Positions 40,526-51,984 of a stretch of 64,000 nucleotides of DNA are shown piece by piece. The notes beneath the pieces are model-generated. The model was not told the DNA's origin. It saw only the letters and a program-made list of their open reading frames with translations, and made no database searches. The position numbers and the translations under genes are program-made. Each line of letters starts with the position of its first letter. Within the stretch, counting starts at the first letter, position 1. This DNA is from JAFGRU01 sp963665915 (lineage in GTDB: Bacteria; Desulfobacterota; Desulfuromonadia; Desulfuromonadales; JAAYDE01), in contig CAXXSG010000013.1 in the NCBI GenBank assembly GCA_963665915.2, forward strand, positions 62,001 through 126,000, read 5' to 3'.

Positions 40526-41179
40526 TCAGGTGCGAATGTTCAATAATTGACCCCGGATTTTGAAGTTCGGCTTTTGCGTTCCGGGTTCGGCCTCATTTTT
40601 TGGTGAGCCTTCCTGATCAGCCCCCTCGGACGTAATAGCTCCTTTGACACCTCTCTGCAGGCTTTCATTTTGTTCGGCGGACATTTCCATCCGTGCCTTG
40701 GAAGCCATCTGGGTCGCTTCTGCGGCTATGGCCCGGTCGGCAGCCGATGGGTTTTGCGGAGCGAGAGCCGCCTTTTTAATGATGTCCGCTTTTGCCAGAG
40801 TCTGTTGGGGATCACCAGGGATTTCCGAAGTGTCAATGTTCACCTTACCCTCAACAGCATAGCGCCGCCCGTCAGGCCCCTGTTCATAACTCAGCTTGGG
40901 AGCCCCAGCATAACGCCCGCCGACAGCGGCATGGGCTGCCTCATGAGTTCGCACTTCCTGGTCCCGCACAGAAAGCTCGCGCAACTTTTGCTGCGCTTCA
41001 GCACTCAAGGTCACTTTGTCCTGAATGGAAACAGACTTTTCGGAAGGGTTCTCCGTTCCCTGGGAAGTCTTTTCAACATCCCTTTGAGCCCGAGCGCCAT
41101 CCAGAGACTGTTGCCTGGAGCTCAAACCGGGTTGCTGACAACCTTGGGAAATATGTGTGTAAGCTGAGATGCCATCCAT
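40526..41179 (-). CDS. SprA-related putative metalloprotease (CJM1_0395-like)
   Basis: A 217-residue protein with the HEAAHAAVGG motif in REVRTHEAAHAAVGGRYAG-like context (here SVRDQEVRTHEAAHAAVGG), followed by YEQGPDGRRYAVEGKVNIDT. The flanks are low-complexity and charged. The HExxH-like HEAAH and conserved GPDG region define the family. Role unknown, possibly regulatory or a structural relic of a protease. Confidence 0.85.
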   Translation of the reverse strand: MDGISAYTHISQGCQQPGLSSRQQSLDGARAQRDVEKTSQGTENPSEKSVSIQDKVTLSAEAQQKLRELSVRDQEVRTHEAAHAAVGGRYAGAPKLSYEQGPDGRRYAVEGKVNIDTSEIPGDPQQTLAKADIIKKAALAPQNPSAADRAIAAEATQMASKARMEMSAEQNESLQRGVKGAITSEGADQEGSPKNEAEPGTQKPNFKIRGQLLNIRT

Positions 41180-41234
41180 CTTACCGGTCTCCTTTAACCT
41201 ACCAGAATTTCAAGCAATTTTTGTTCCAAAAATC

Positions 41235-41663
41235 TCAGGAAAGAGTGTTGGCAAATTTGTCGCCCAGGCTCACACTGATCGAGGCCAGGATCTCATGGAC
41301 CTGGTCCTCCGTATAATTCTTTTTCTCCTTGGTGCCCCACACAACATCGGGCCAGCAAAAATCAGATGGATCGCGGCCGACGATGTGCATATGGAACTGG
41401 CTGACAATATTTCCGATGGCCGCGACATTAAGCTTTGAGATTTTGAAGTTTCCTTTCACATACCTTGAAATTGCGTTGACCTCGGCCATAAGAGCCACCT
41501 GATCTTTGCCATCCAGCTCGAAAAGTTCCTGTGCAGGCGTCCGTGGGACGAGGATGAACCAGGGAACAAGAGAATTGTTCATCAGCAACAGCATGCTGAA
41601 CTCCAGTTGACCGAGGACGAAACAGTCACTTGCAAGTTTCGAATGTATAACAAACTTTTCCAT
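41235..41663 (-). CDS. HIT-family nucleotide hydrolase
   Basis: A 142-residue histidine-triad protein. The active-site motif is IVSQFHMHIVGRDPSDFCWP: the first His of HxHxH is replaced by Gln, as in a known bacterial HIT subgroup with QxHxH and a following ...DPxxP/W.. sequence. GGAGAAAAGGAT fixes the ATG at 41663. It probably acts on dinucleoside polyphosphates or nucleotidyl conjugates. Confidence 0.85.
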   Translation of the reverse strand: MEKFVIHSKLASDCFVLGQLEFSMLLLMNNSLVPWFILVPRTPAQELFELDGKDQVALMAEVNAISRYVKGNFKISKLNVAAIGNIVSQFHMHIVGRDPSDFCWPDVVWGTKEKKNYTEDQVHEILASISVSLGDKFANTLS

Positions 41664-42125
41664 ATCCTTTTCTCCTGTTTCCAACCAAACCTGTAACACA
41701 CTGAAAATGTTGCAAATTAAAAAACTTTTGGGAAGCCGACACGGGCAATGAACCTGAAATCATCTGTGTACTGGACCTCTCGCGTCAGGAGATGTTTCAA
41801 CGGCTGAATACTTTGTGAAGCAACTCTGAGCTTACCCTGAAAGCAGAATATCCCAATTCCATTGACCTTTTTTCCCAACGACACCGGGCTGGCAGGACAA
41901 CAGCCTATACCAACAAAATCGGAATTCTGAAGCAACCTGCTTCACTAAAGAGCGGAAAAAAGATTTCCATAATCTTTTTATTTTTGGATTTTAATGAATT
42001 TGCAGAGGGGATCTGGAAAGTTTTTTCTGTGGGGCAGAAACCGGAACAAGTTTCTGCACTTCGGTCTATCGACAGAGAGAAGCGAGAATGAATCAAAAAA
42101 GACTGAACAGGGGGGAAAGCTCGGC
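41664..42125. other. Gene-poor spacer
   Basis: A 72-codon minus-strand frame (41717-41935, ending ..YTDDFRFIARVGFPKVF) is open but lacks a ribosome-binding site and recognisable motif, so I do not call it. Confidence 0.35.
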
Positions 42126-42314
42126 TCAGTGCAACCGCCTTTCAGGGCCGATATAGTTTACCTTCCCCATACCGCGGACCTGGTCGCGACCAATAGTAAC
42201 CCAGCCGGTGGAGCGGTGAAATTTGATGATTTCACCTGCCTGGATATAATCCTCAAGAAGATACTCCTTGATCATGTCGAACCTGTTGTTGTTTTTCAGA
42301 ACTCGGATTAACAT
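42126..42314 (-). CDS. GSU3473-like small protein
   Basis: A 62-residue protein starting MLIRVLKNNNRFDMIKEYLL, with IIKFHRSTGWVTIGRDQVRG and a YIGPERR tail that is also seen at the ends of signalling-protein families. GGGAGGACATATCC precedes the ATG. It matches a mini-protein family I associate with Geobacter-type genomes; function unknown. Confidence 0.7.
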   Translation of the reverse strand: MLIRVLKNNNRFDMIKEYLLEDYIQAGEIIKFHRSTGWVTIGRDQVRGMGKVNYIGPERRLH

Positions 42315-42437
42315 GGATATGTCCTCCCGGAACAATCAATTCGCAGCTACAATGTCATCGTCAATATTAATATTCTACCGGACAAATCCCTATTTCCCAA
42401 GAGATTTTTCAGATGTTTTTTTCAATAAACGATCAGA

Positions 42438-42820
42438 GGTGGCCAAAGAAGTCCATAAGCCGGGTTCTGTTCCTCCAGCCGGTTACCCGAATGGAGGTGA
42501 TGATCATTCATCTAGGGTCACCGTTGCCGACAACCTCAAGCAGCCTAACCCGGAAGCCTCGGGCGGGCCACCCTTGAACGCTTCCCTATTTGGCCTTGCT
42601 CCGGATGGGGTTTACCAAGCTTCCGGCGTCACCGCCGGAACTGGTGAGCTCTTACCTCGCCTTTTCACCCTTGCCCCCTCAAGAGGGCGGTCTTTTTTCT
42701 GTGGCACTTTCCCTGGGGTCACCCCCGGTCCCCGTTAGGGACCATCCAGCCCTGTGGAGCCCGGACTTTCCTCCCGTCCGCAAAAGCAGACCGGCGATCA
42801 TCTGTTCTTCTTTAACCACC
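42438..42820 (-). ncRNA. rnpB: RNase P RNA, bacterial class A
   Basis: The catalytic RNA of RNase P, which matures tRNA 5' ends. Read on the minus strand it contains the universal GGGAGGAAAGTCCGGGCTCC near the 5' end and GAACCCGGCTTATGGACTTC at the 3' end. Helix P1 closes as AAAGAAG (42807-42813) with CTTCTTT (42445-42451), extended by GGTGG/CCACC. A G/C-rich P12-like hairpin and ACGGGGACCGGGGGTGACCC lie between. Ends are estimates from the P1 pairing. Confidence 0.95.
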
Positions 42821-42827
42821 CTTTGAC

Positions 42828-42855
42828 ATGATAACCAATAACAGTACTTTCGCAA
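42828..42855 (-). promoter_or_regulatory. Sigma-70 promoter of rnpB
   Basis: Minus-strand TTGCGA (-35, 42855-42850) and TATCAT (-10, 42833-42828), spaced 16 bases. It would start transcription at about 42821, where the P1 helix begins. Confidence 0.5.
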
Positions 42856-42873
42856 CTCAGGTGGAACTGAACC

Positions 42874-43590
42874 TTATGGGCTTTCAACAGACTTTACAAA
42901 CAGAAAGCGATTACAGTGGGGACAACTCTGGATTTTCTCGCTGTTGTAAAGGCTGTTGAAAAACTGGGGCGGAAGACGCATGTTACATCCGAGACAAGCA
43001 CCGCCTTTGGCTTCCACCACGGCAACGCCCCCGCGCTGTTCGATCAGAATCTGGTAGCGCTTTTTCAAGGGGGAGGAGAGGTTTTTCAGTAAAGCTTCCC
43101 GACTTTTGGTTCTGGCAGCCAGAGTCTGATCAAATTCGGCCATTCTGGGAGAGATTTCCGCGTTCTGCTCCTCTACCTTCGCCTGAATCTCACTTAAGGC
43201 GATTTCACACTCATCCTTTTCGCGGGAGACGGCCTCGATATCACTCTCTTTCGACTTGGCCTTTTCCTGGACCTCATGATTGTTTTTTTTGGCGGCGTCG
43301 ATTTCCTTCATGACCGCCGTATACTCTTTTGTAGTCTTTATTTCGGGGAGTCGCTTTTCTGATTTCTGGATTTTTTCCTGCCCTTGTACAATGTCCTCCT
43401 GAATCTCCCGCTTTTCTTTTTCAGCTACTTCCAGGTCGGTACTCAGCTTGTCGAAAATCTCCTGAATTTTTTCTAGCTCGGATGTCAGCTCCTGCCCTTC
43501 TTTTTCCAGTTTGCGGCGAGCCGCCAAAGTTTCGCTGATTTCATCCTCAATCTGTTGAAGTTCCACCAAATTATCCATCTTTTGTTGCAC
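42874..43590 (-). CDS. Zinc-ribbon coiled-coil protein (CT398-like)
   Basis: A 238-residue protein with about 160 residues of coiled coil (EDEISETLAARRKLEKEGQE onward) followed by a C4 zinc ribbon: CLGCNMRLPPQ and SCPHCNRFL. It probably serves as a nucleic-acid-associated factor. The family is widespread beside Nif3-like genes. The start is a GTG after GGAGGAAAGGC; a later ATG is possible. Confidence 0.88.
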   Translation of the reverse strand: MQQKMDNLVELQQIEDEISETLAARRKLEKEGQELTSELEKIQEIFDKLSTDLEVAEKEKREIQEDIVQGQEKIQKSEKRLPEIKTTKEYTAVMKEIDAAKKNNHEVQEKAKSKESDIEAVSREKDECEIALSEIQAKVEEQNAEISPRMAEFDQTLAARTKSREALLKNLSSPLKKRYQILIEQRGGVAVVEAKGGACLGCNMRLPPQFFNSLYNSEKIQSCPHCNRFLFVKSVESP

Positions 43591-43626
43591 GCCTTTCCTC
43601 CGTCAGGAACTACACATTTTTTTCTT

Positions 43627-44754
43627 TCAGAACGTTCTGAAAGGATCCTTTTCCTGGTTCATTTCTGAAAACGTTAGTTCATACCCGATTTTTTCTGACT
43701 CTTTCTTCAATCTCGCCACCAGATTTGGAACCATCCATTTCTCGGTGTGAAAATGCCCTGCGTCAATAACCGCCATAGCCTGAGATTCTGCGCTACGCGC
43801 CTCGTGATACTTCAGATCACCCGTAACAAAGAGATCAGCACCCTGGCGAACCGCTTCTCCAAAAAGGGATGCCCCGCTTCCGCCGCATACCGCAACCTTT
43901 TCAATGACCCGATCCATATCGCCGACCACCCGCAATTCCGGAGTTTCCAGCATTTCTTTGGTATGCCCGGCAAACGACTCCAGAGTGGTTTTTTCCGCCA
44001 GTTTTCCTATCCGCCCAAGACCGAGGTCCGCCCTGGAATTATCCAGTGGGAGCAAATCATAGGCGACTTCTTCATAAGGGTGAACCTGGAGGAGTTTGCG
44101 GATAATCCGATGTTGGTTTTCACGGGGGATAATAGTTTCCAAACGAACTTCTTCAACCCTCTCCTGCTTGCCGGTTTCCCCAATGAAAGGCGCTGTCCCT
44201 GGCCCCGGCCGAAAAGTCCCCCGTCCGGAAACCCGAAAGGAACAGTTGTCGTATGCCCCCACATGGCCGGCACCCGTCGCAAAAAGGGCTTCCGCCACCT
44301 CTTCCTCAAAGTCCACAGGAACATAAACAACCAGCTTCAGTAGTTCACTCTTGTATTCTTCCAGAGGTTTGACATTTACCAAGCCCAGCCGCAAAGCCAG
44401 CCAGTCGTTCAATCCATCCTTGGCACGATCAAGGTTAGTGTGGGCAACTACCACGGCAAGTTGGTTCTGAATAGCTTTAAAAAGGAGCCGCCCGGTTTCA
44501 CCAGTGGGAACTACTTTTTTCAGGGGATGAAAAATGAGAGGATGATGAGTGATCAGGGCCTGACAGTCGGATTCAACAGCTGCTTCAACGGTCTCCATGG
44601 TTGGGTCCAGAGCAACCATCACCCGCTGTACCACCTGCCCGGGATCACCGACATGAAGGCCGACATTGTCCCAGTCCTCGGCCAAACCTGGTGGGTAGAG
44701 CCTGTTCAAAAGGCCGACAAGATCCTGAATGCAAGCTGTTCCGTTATTCTTCAT
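43627..44754 (-). CDS. Nif3/YqfO-like dinuclear metal-centre protein
   Basis: A 375-residue cytoplasmic protein of the Nif3 family (GTP cyclohydrolase I type 2/NIF3). It begins with VGLLNRLYPPGLAEDWDNVG; the metal ligands are in ALITHHPLIFHPLK and the C-terminal VIDAGHFHTEKW. The middle 120 residues are the YqfO/CutA-like insertion (VYVPVDFEEEVAEALFATGA), giving the long form. It forms a hexameric ring in homologues. Biochemical role unsettled. Confidence 0.92.
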   Translation of the reverse strand: MKNNGTACIQDLVGLLNRLYPPGLAEDWDNVGLHVGDPGQVVQRVMVALDPTMETVEAAVESDCQALITHHPLIFHPLKKVVPTGETGRLLFKAIQNQLAVVVAHTNLDRAKDGLNDWLALRLGLVNVKPLEEYKSELLKLVVYVPVDFEEEVAEALFATGAGHVGAYDNCSFRVSGRGTFRPGPGTAPFIGETGKQERVEEVRLETIIPRENQHRIIRKLLQVHPYEEVAYDLLPLDNSRADLGLGRIGKLAEKTTLESFAGHTKEMLETPELRVVGDMDRVIEKVAVCGGSGASLFGEAVRQGADLFVTGDLKYHEARSAESQAMAVIDAGHFHTEKWMVPNLVARLKKESEKIGYELTFSEMNQEKDPFRTF

Positions 44755-44780
44755 TCCGCCTGTCAGTGGTACAGTTGAAA

Positions 44781-44815
44781 AAAAAAGTGCAACCCTAGCA
44801 TGGTTGCACTTTTTT
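44781..44815 (-). terminator. Terminator of the tRNA gene
   Basis: Stem AAAAAAGTGCAACC / GGTTGCACTTTTTT with loop CTAGCAT, followed by a T-run on the minus strand. Confidence 0.85.
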
Positions 44816-44869
44816 CTTTTATGGGTTGTTCAATATCGGTAATAGTTTCAGCCTCATTTTTATCCCAAA

Positions 44870-44946
44870 TGGTGGGCCCACCAGGACTCGAACCTGGGAC
44901 CTACCGGTTATGAGCCGGCGGCTCTAACCAACTGAGCTATGGGCCC
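44870..44946 (-). tRNA. tRNA with CAT anticodon (Met or Ile-CAT)
   Basis: The minus strand folds into a full cloverleaf: acceptor GGGCCCA/TGGGCCC, D arm GCTC..GAGC, anticodon stem GCCGG/CCGGT around CTCATAA, and T arm CCAGG TTCGAGT CCTGG, with CCA encoded. The anticodon is CAT. Elongator Met and lysidine-modified Ile (reading AUA) cannot be separated by eye; the initiator is unlikely, since the acceptor has a paired first position and lacks the three-GC-pair anticodon stem. Confidence 0.95.
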
Positions 44947-45106
44947 GCTAAATATTGGATTTTAAAGATTCATCAAAAACATGTCAAGCTAATTAATGAC
45001 TTGGGAGGCCATCGGACACAGGGAATATTAACGAGAAAAAGGGGAGCGAATCTCAATTTACCCGTTTCGCAGTAAATTCATGCCTATGTACGGTAGGCGC
45101 TTTTGG

Positions 45107-46867
<1,761 letters not shown>

Positions 46868-46946
46868 TATGTCGTTTCCCCCTCGGTCCCTTATATTTTA
46901 AACCATTTTTTGGGTCATTTATTCTTTTTGTTTGTCACTGTAAGTT

Positions 46947-48728
46947 CTATCGGCGACGATCCAGTTCCGTTTTTTCAGCGAGATATGCCGTTCGGTTGGA
47001 ATTGTCGCCGGTTTTCTCCGCCTCATTGATAAGACGGGTCAGCTCTTTAGTCCTTTTTTTCCGCTGTTGCAGGTCCACAGCTATACAGCAATCCCGAAAA
47101 ATTTCTGCTCTCACATCGGCAAACGCCATAAGGTCCTGACGGAATATCTCGGTGACAATTTTTTTCTGGCTATCCGTCAACTCCAAAACTGAAATGGCCT
47201 CCTCAGAATTCATCAAATTGCCATCCAGGTTCAGCAGAAGATCCGCCAGACTTCTGCGTTCTTCGTCAGCAAAAACCTTCTCCGTGCCTTTTTCAACCAC
47301 TCTCCTGCGAATTTCGGCATCAATCGCCAGAAGAAGAAGAAGCAAATTCTGACTTTTCAGCTCAGGCCCTTCGCCCAAGTGAGGTCTGGAGTGTAGGGCT
47401 GCGCTTTTTCGAGGCGGTGGCGACGGAACTTTCCTGCCGGAAGCAGCCTCTTTCCCACCGGACTGGAGAAAACTGACATCCAGCCCTGTTTTCTCCGCCA
47501 GCTCCTGCAGATAGAGGCGGCGTTCAACAGAGCTATTCAATAATTTTAATTTGCCCAGGATAACTTCAACAGCTCTAGCCCGACTTTCAGAGCCCTCACC
47601 ATGGTCGCGAAGGACCGACTCCATAAAAACAGCGAGAGCCGGGCGGGCATCCTCCAGCCGTTTCTGGAATGCGTCCTTCCCTCTCTTTTTCAGATAAGAA
47701 TCCGGATCCTCACCTGCCTCCAACAGAACCATGGCCACGGACAGGCCCTCTTTAAGAAGAACCTCCATACCCCGGAAGGCCGCTTTCTGTCCCGCCTGAT
47801 CCTGGTCAAAAAGAAGCAGAACCCTTTGTGTGTAACGGCGCAAAAGCCGGACATGCTCGGAAGTCAGCGCAGTCCCACAGGTCGCGGCGACATTTTCAAA
47901 ACCGGCACCGGCAACCGCCAGGAGGTCAAAATAGCCTTCCACCAGGATGCATTCCCCGCTCCGTCGGATAGCATCCCTGCCCTGGTAAAGACCGTATAAT
48001 GTCTGTGCCTTGCGATAGACATCCGTTTCAGGCGAGTTGATATATTTCGGGAGGGATTCATCCAGGACCCGCCCTCCGAAAGCAATCACCTTCCCATTAG
48101 AGTTAATGACCGGAAAAATCAATCGGTTACGGAAAAAATCATAATCCCCTTTTCCCGTTTTTCCCGCCCGGGTCAAGCCCAGTTTACGGCAGGTTTCAGT
48201 TTGAAAACCTTTTTCTTCCAGATGCCGGACCAGACCGGTCCACCCCGGTGGCGCAAAACCGATCTGGAACTGCCGTGCGGTCTCCGAACTGTAGCCCCTA
48301 CGTTGCAGATAGGCAAGTGCTCCCGAACCTTCACTTTTTTCCATCAGAACACCATGAAAAAATTCAGCGGCAACCTCATTTATTCGGAAAAGGACTTCTT
48401 TTTCACGCTGCCTTTTTTCTTCAGCAGGAGTGATTTTTCGCTGTTCTACCTCTATGCCGAGCTTTTTTCCCATTTCAACGATGGCTTCCGGAAAAGAGAG
48501 GCCGTCCATGCGCATCAAAAATCCAAAGACATCGCCGCCAACACCGCAGCCAAAGCAATGAAAAGTCTGGCGAGCCGGATTCACATTGAAGGACGGAGTT
48601 TTTTCGCCATGGAATGGGCACAATCCCTGATAATTCGCTCCGGCTTTTTTGAGCGTCAAATAAGACGAGATCAGCTCCACAATATCGGCCCTGTCCCGAA
48701 CTTCCTGAATTTTTTCGTCGCTAATCAA
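46947..48728 (-). CDS. dnaG: DNA primase
   Basis: A 593-residue primase that lays RNA primers for replication. The N-terminal zinc finger is LCPFHGEKTPSFNVNPAR with HCFGCGVGGD. The TOPRIM domain includes ILVEGYFDLLAVAGAG (metal Glu) and LLFDQDQAGQKAAF (DxD). The C-terminal helicase-binding region is from about residue 440. The start appears to be TTG at 48728, with GAGGAT upstream. Confidence 0.97.
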   Translation of the reverse strand: MISDEKIQEVRDRADIVELISSYLTLKKAGANYQGLCPFHGEKTPSFNVNPARQTFHCFGCGVGGDVFGFLMRMDGLSFPEAIVEMGKKLGIEVEQRKITPAEEKRQREKEVLFRINEVAAEFFHGVLMEKSEGSGALAYLQRRGYSSETARQFQIGFAPPGWTGLVRHLEEKGFQTETCRKLGLTRAGKTGKGDYDFFRNRLIFPVINSNGKVIAFGGRVLDESLPKYINSPETDVYRKAQTLYGLYQGRDAIRRSGECILVEGYFDLLAVAGAGFENVAATCGTALTSEHVRLLRRYTQRVLLLFDQDQAGQKAAFRGMEVLLKEGLSVAMVLLEAGEDPDSYLKKRGKDAFQKRLEDARPALAVFMESVLRDHGEGSESRARAVEVILGKLKLLNSSVERRLYLQELAEKTGLDVSFLQSGGKEAASGRKVPSPPPRKSAALHSRPHLGEGPELKSQNLLLLLLAIDAEIRRRVVEKGTEKVFADEERRSLADLLLNLDGNLMNSEEAISVLELTDSQKKIVTEIFRQDLMAFADVRAEIFRDCCIAVDLQQRKKRTKELTRLINEAEKTGDNSNRTAYLAEKTELDRRR

Positions 48729-48733
48729 ACGTT

Positions 48734-51094
48734 CTATCCTCTGAGTCTGATAATCGTCACGTTATCCCCACCATGAGCGGGGTCTGCGCTGAAAAAACTC
48801 TTCACCTCCCTTTCTTTGCCGAGAAAATCACGAACCGCGCGCCGCAGAACACCTTCGCCCGTTCCGTGAACCACACTGACCTCGCCCAAGCCGTTCAGAA
48901 GCGCATCGTCGAGAAATTTCTGCAGCAAAGGCAAGGCATCATCTACGCGTCTGCCGACGAGCTTGATTTCGGGCTGAAAGAGTTCCCGCACCACTCGGCT
49001 GTGGATATTTTTTCCCGAAGTTTTTCCCGCAAAGCGACGGGGCGAGAACTGTTCCAGTTTATCAAAAGAAAGCCGGAGTTTCTTTCCATTCAGCGAAAGC
49101 TCCGCTTCGTCTCCCTGAATGGAAACGACCTCCGCCTCTTTTCCAAAGTCCCGAATTCGCAGCAGTTCGCCCGGAGAAACAGTTCCGGGACTCGGCGTCG
49201 CAAGAAAAGAGGGCCGCTTCTCTATGGCCAGTTCCCTGCGGATTTCATTCAGCTCACCTTTCAGCCTGGCTTTCTGCCGAGCATCAAGCTTTTGCCGGTC
49301 AGCCTCTTCAAGCAAACGCTTTAATCTTTTTTCAGCGTCCCGGACCAGTGTTCGTCCTTCCGACAACAGCCCGGAGAGGACCCCCTCTTTCTCCGCCTGA
49401 AGTTTTTCCAGCAAGTCCTGATGCCGTTTGCGGGCAATTTCCGCGTCGCGATTCTTTTTCTGCGCCTCGTCAAGTTCTTGCGCAACCGACCACTTTAATC
49501 GGTTCAGCTCTTCCACCAGATCATATCCAGCCCGTTCCTCACCACCCAGATAGCTGGACGCCTTTTCCAGGATGGAAGGCGGAAGCCCCAAAAGTTTGGC
49601 AATGGAGAACGCATTGCTCGCACCGGGCAGCCCGTAATGAAGACGGAACGTCGGCTGGAGGGTTTGAGCATCGAATTCCACCGCCGCATTCTGGACCCCA
49701 TCATTCAGAAAAGCATAGTTTTTCAGAAGATTCAGATGGGTCGACACAACAATTTTCGCTCCGGAAGCCCGCAGAGCATCCAGAACAGCCATGGCCAGAG
49801 CCCCCCCCTCGTTGGGGTCGGTGCCGCTTCCCGCCTCGTCCAGCAGTACCAGTGAATCCCTGTCCGCCTCTTCAAGAATATTTTTCAGGCGGTTGAGATG
49901 GCTGGAGAAGGTCGAAAGGTTTTCTTCAATACTCTGCTCATCTCCGATATCAACCAGAACTTTTTCAAAAAGAAAAATCCTGCTATCAGGATGGCAGGGG
50001 ATATATAATCCGGAGCGTGCCATCAACAACAGAACTCCGGCGGTTTTGATGGCCACGGTCTTGCCGCCGGTATTCGAGCCGCTGATAACAAGCGTATCGT
50101 TTTTTTCACCCAAGAAAAGATCTATGGGTACCGTCTTTGTCTCCCGGGGCGTCCCGTCCTGATTAAAAAGGAGGAGAGGATGCCGAGCGTCCTTCAGCTC
50201 CAAAAGGGGTTTTTCAACAAGAGACGGTGCATTTGCACGACTTTCAATGGCAAACCTCGAAGCCGCCAGAACAAGATCCAGTTCCGCCAGAATTTCCTGG
50301 TTTGCCTGCAGAGCATCGACATGCTCCCTGGCCAGACCGGTCAGATCGCGAAGAATGCGCTCTTCTTCCCGCTTTTCCCGGCGCAGGCAGGATTGCAGGC
50401 GGTTGTTGTCCTCCAGAACAGCGGCTGGCTCAATAAACAGAGTCTGTCCAGTGGCTGACTCATCCTGGACAAAACCTTTGACCAGCCTTTTGAAGTCGGC
50501 CCGGACCGGCAAAACGAAACGCCCGTTCCGCTGGGTGATAAAACGCTCCTGAAAAGCCTGGGAAAGATTTTCCGTACTGAGCATTTTCTCCAGCCGGTTG
50601 CGAATCTTCGTCCCGACCTGGCGGATTTCATCTCGAACGTCAGCAAGATCAAAAGACGCGCTGTCGAGAATCTCGCCACGCAAACCGATACTTCTTCGAA
50701 CCGCGTCCCTGACTCCCGGCAGTCGGGTAATCCGGGATGCCAGTTCCCCTAGGCAACTCAGCGACCGTTCCTGGAAGTAGTTCCAACAGCTGTGCGCTGT
50801 TTCCAAAGACGAAAGCAGATCGAGGAAAACCTCCGGCGCCAGGACGATCCCCTCAACTTTCAGCTGCTGAAAAACACCCACCAAGTCCCTGTTCCCGTGG
50901 AGAGGGGGATAACCGTCTTCATGGAGAAGACCAGCCATTTCAGCAATACGCTGCTGGGACTCCCGCACCTTTTCCGAGGAATCCAGAGGTTGCAGATCCA
51001 GAACCCTTTTCCGTCCCACTTCCGTAGCCACAAAGTGAGACAGAAGATTTTTTATTTTCTGATACTCCAGAACCTCAAACGATTCACAGGTCAT
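48734..51094 (-). CDS. mutS2: Endonuclease MutS2
   Basis: A 786-residue MutS-like ATPase without mismatch-recognition domain. Walker A ISGSNTGGKTVAIKT is near residue 335, followed by VDIGDEQSIEENLSTFSSHL and VLLDEAGSGTDPNEGGALAM (Walker B). After a long coiled coil (LNRLKWSVAQELDEAQKKNR), the C-terminal Smr nuclease domain carries VSVVHGTGEGVLRRAVRDFL. The protein suppresses homologous recombination and, in Bacillus, rescues collided ribosomes. It ends six bases before dnaG. Confidence 0.96.
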   Translation of the reverse strand: MTCESFEVLEYQKIKNLLSHFVATEVGRKRVLDLQPLDSSEKVRESQQRIAEMAGLLHEDGYPPLHGNRDLVGVFQQLKVEGIVLAPEVFLDLLSSLETAHSCWNYFQERSLSCLGELASRITRLPGVRDAVRRSIGLRGEILDSASFDLADVRDEIRQVGTKIRNRLEKMLSTENLSQAFQERFITQRNGRFVLPVRADFKRLVKGFVQDESATGQTLFIEPAAVLEDNNRLQSCLRREKREEERILRDLTGLAREHVDALQANQEILAELDLVLAASRFAIESRANAPSLVEKPLLELKDARHPLLLFNQDGTPRETKTVPIDLFLGEKNDTLVISGSNTGGKTVAIKTAGVLLLMARSGLYIPCHPDSRIFLFEKVLVDIGDEQSIEENLSTFSSHLNRLKNILEEADRDSLVLLDEAGSGTDPNEGGALAMAVLDALRASGAKIVVSTHLNLLKNYAFLNDGVQNAAVEFDAQTLQPTFRLHYGLPGASNAFSIAKLLGLPPSILEKASSYLGGEERAGYDLVEELNRLKWSVAQELDEAQKKNRDAEIARKRHQDLLEKLQAEKEGVLSGLLSEGRTLVRDAEKRLKRLLEEADRQKLDARQKARLKGELNEIRRELAIEKRPSFLATPSPGTVSPGELLRIRDFGKEAEVVSIQGDEAELSLNGKKLRLSFDKLEQFSPRRFAGKTSGKNIHSRVVRELFQPEIKLVGRRVDDALPLLQKFLDDALLNGLGEVSVVHGTGEGVLRRAVRDFLGKEREVKSFFSADPAHGGDNVTIIRLRG

Positions 51095-51127
51095 ATATTT
51101 TTTGCGCCTTGTTCCCGAAAAAAGCTT

Positions 51128-51619
51128 TCAACCCTTACCGGAAAAGACCTTTTGACTGTTTTCCAGAGCGATTTTGCCCAGCTCGATAAAGGGCGGTGCC
51201 AGTTGGGAATTGCGGATGCCCGATTTCATAAAATCCGGCGTTTCGACCATAGTAACCACGAAAAGAGCAAATGCAACCAGCAAAACCCCCTCGCCCAAGC
51301 CGAACAACGCACCGCCGATCCGATTGAGACCCCCCAAGAAAAGCATTTTGACGAACTGGGAGAGGACATAACCAAGGACCCCGAAAAACACGACCGTCAG
51401 AATAAAAAGAACCAGGAAGGCGGAAACCTTCGCCAGGGAAAATGGCAATCTGAAAGACTCGACCAGTATTTCCCCCAACGGCTCGTGAAAACGGAAAGCC
51501 AGAAAACCGCCCACCAGCAACCCCATGACAGAGCAGAGCTCACGAAGAAATCCGCGCCAGAGACCTTTGAACAAAAAGGCAAAAATCACTACCAGGATAA
51601 TAATATCAAGATAGTTCAT
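51128..51619 (-). CDS. cvpA: CvpA-family membrane protein
   Basis: A 163-residue inner-membrane protein with four hydrophobic helices (MNYLDIIILVVIFAFLF, ELCSVMGLLVGGFLAF, VSAFLVLFILTVVFFGVL, GEGVLLVAFALFVVTMV) and the typical GLWRGFLREL turn. The start at 51619 overlaps the hisE 3' end by 14 bases. Family members affect colicin V secretion and envelope stability. Confidence 0.88.
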   Translation of the reverse strand: MNYLDIIILVVIFAFLFKGLWRGFLRELCSVMGLLVGGFLAFRFHEPLGEILVESFRLPFSLAKVSAFLVLFILTVVFFGVLGYVLSQFVKMLFLGGLNRIGGALFGLGEGVLLVAFALFVVTMVETPDFMKSGIRNSQLAPPFIELGKIALENSQKVFSGKG

Positions 51620-51959
51620 AATTTCCCGAACTTTGCCGACTTTTCTTTTCCTCAATGCCGGAAATCCCGAAACGTCTCTTCAGCTCCTCCAGCACCAGAG
51701 ACGGCGGCAGATCATAATGGCCGAGCAGGATCAGCACATGAAACAGAAGGTCAGCCGTTTCGCTGACTACCTCATCACGGTTTCCACCTTTGCCCGCAAT
51801 CGCCGTTTCCGTAGCTTCCTCCCCGATCTTGCTCAGGATTTTGTCCAACCCGCGACTGAAGAGTGACGAAACGTAAGAGTCCTCCGCCGGATTGTCGCGA
51901 CGTTGAACAATCACCTCATAAAGACTGTCCAGGATTTCCCTGGTATCAGGTTTGGACAT
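51606..51959 (-). CDS. hisE: Phosphoribosyl-ATP pyrophosphatase
   Basis: A 117-residue enzyme for the second step of histidine synthesis, cleaving PR-ATP to PR-AMP. The MazG-like helical fold shows IGEEATETAIAGKGGNRDEV and ETADLLFHVLILLGHYDL, with metal-binding Glu/Asp. It is separate from hisI, which is not present in the window. It is last of the his genes. Confidence 0.95.
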   Translation of the reverse strand: MSKPDTREILDSLYEVIVQRRDNPAEDSYVSSLFSRGLDKILSKIGEEATETAIAGKGGNRDEVVSETADLLFHVLILLGHYDLPPSLVLEELKRRFGISGIEEKKSRQSSGNYELS

Positions 51960-51984
51960 GTTGTTATCCTCTGTGGGGTTCAGA

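Noticed and set aside
42354..42742. Plus-strand frame across rnpB
   Set aside because: The region is RNase P RNA on the other strand, and the open frame is a by-product of its GC-rich helices.
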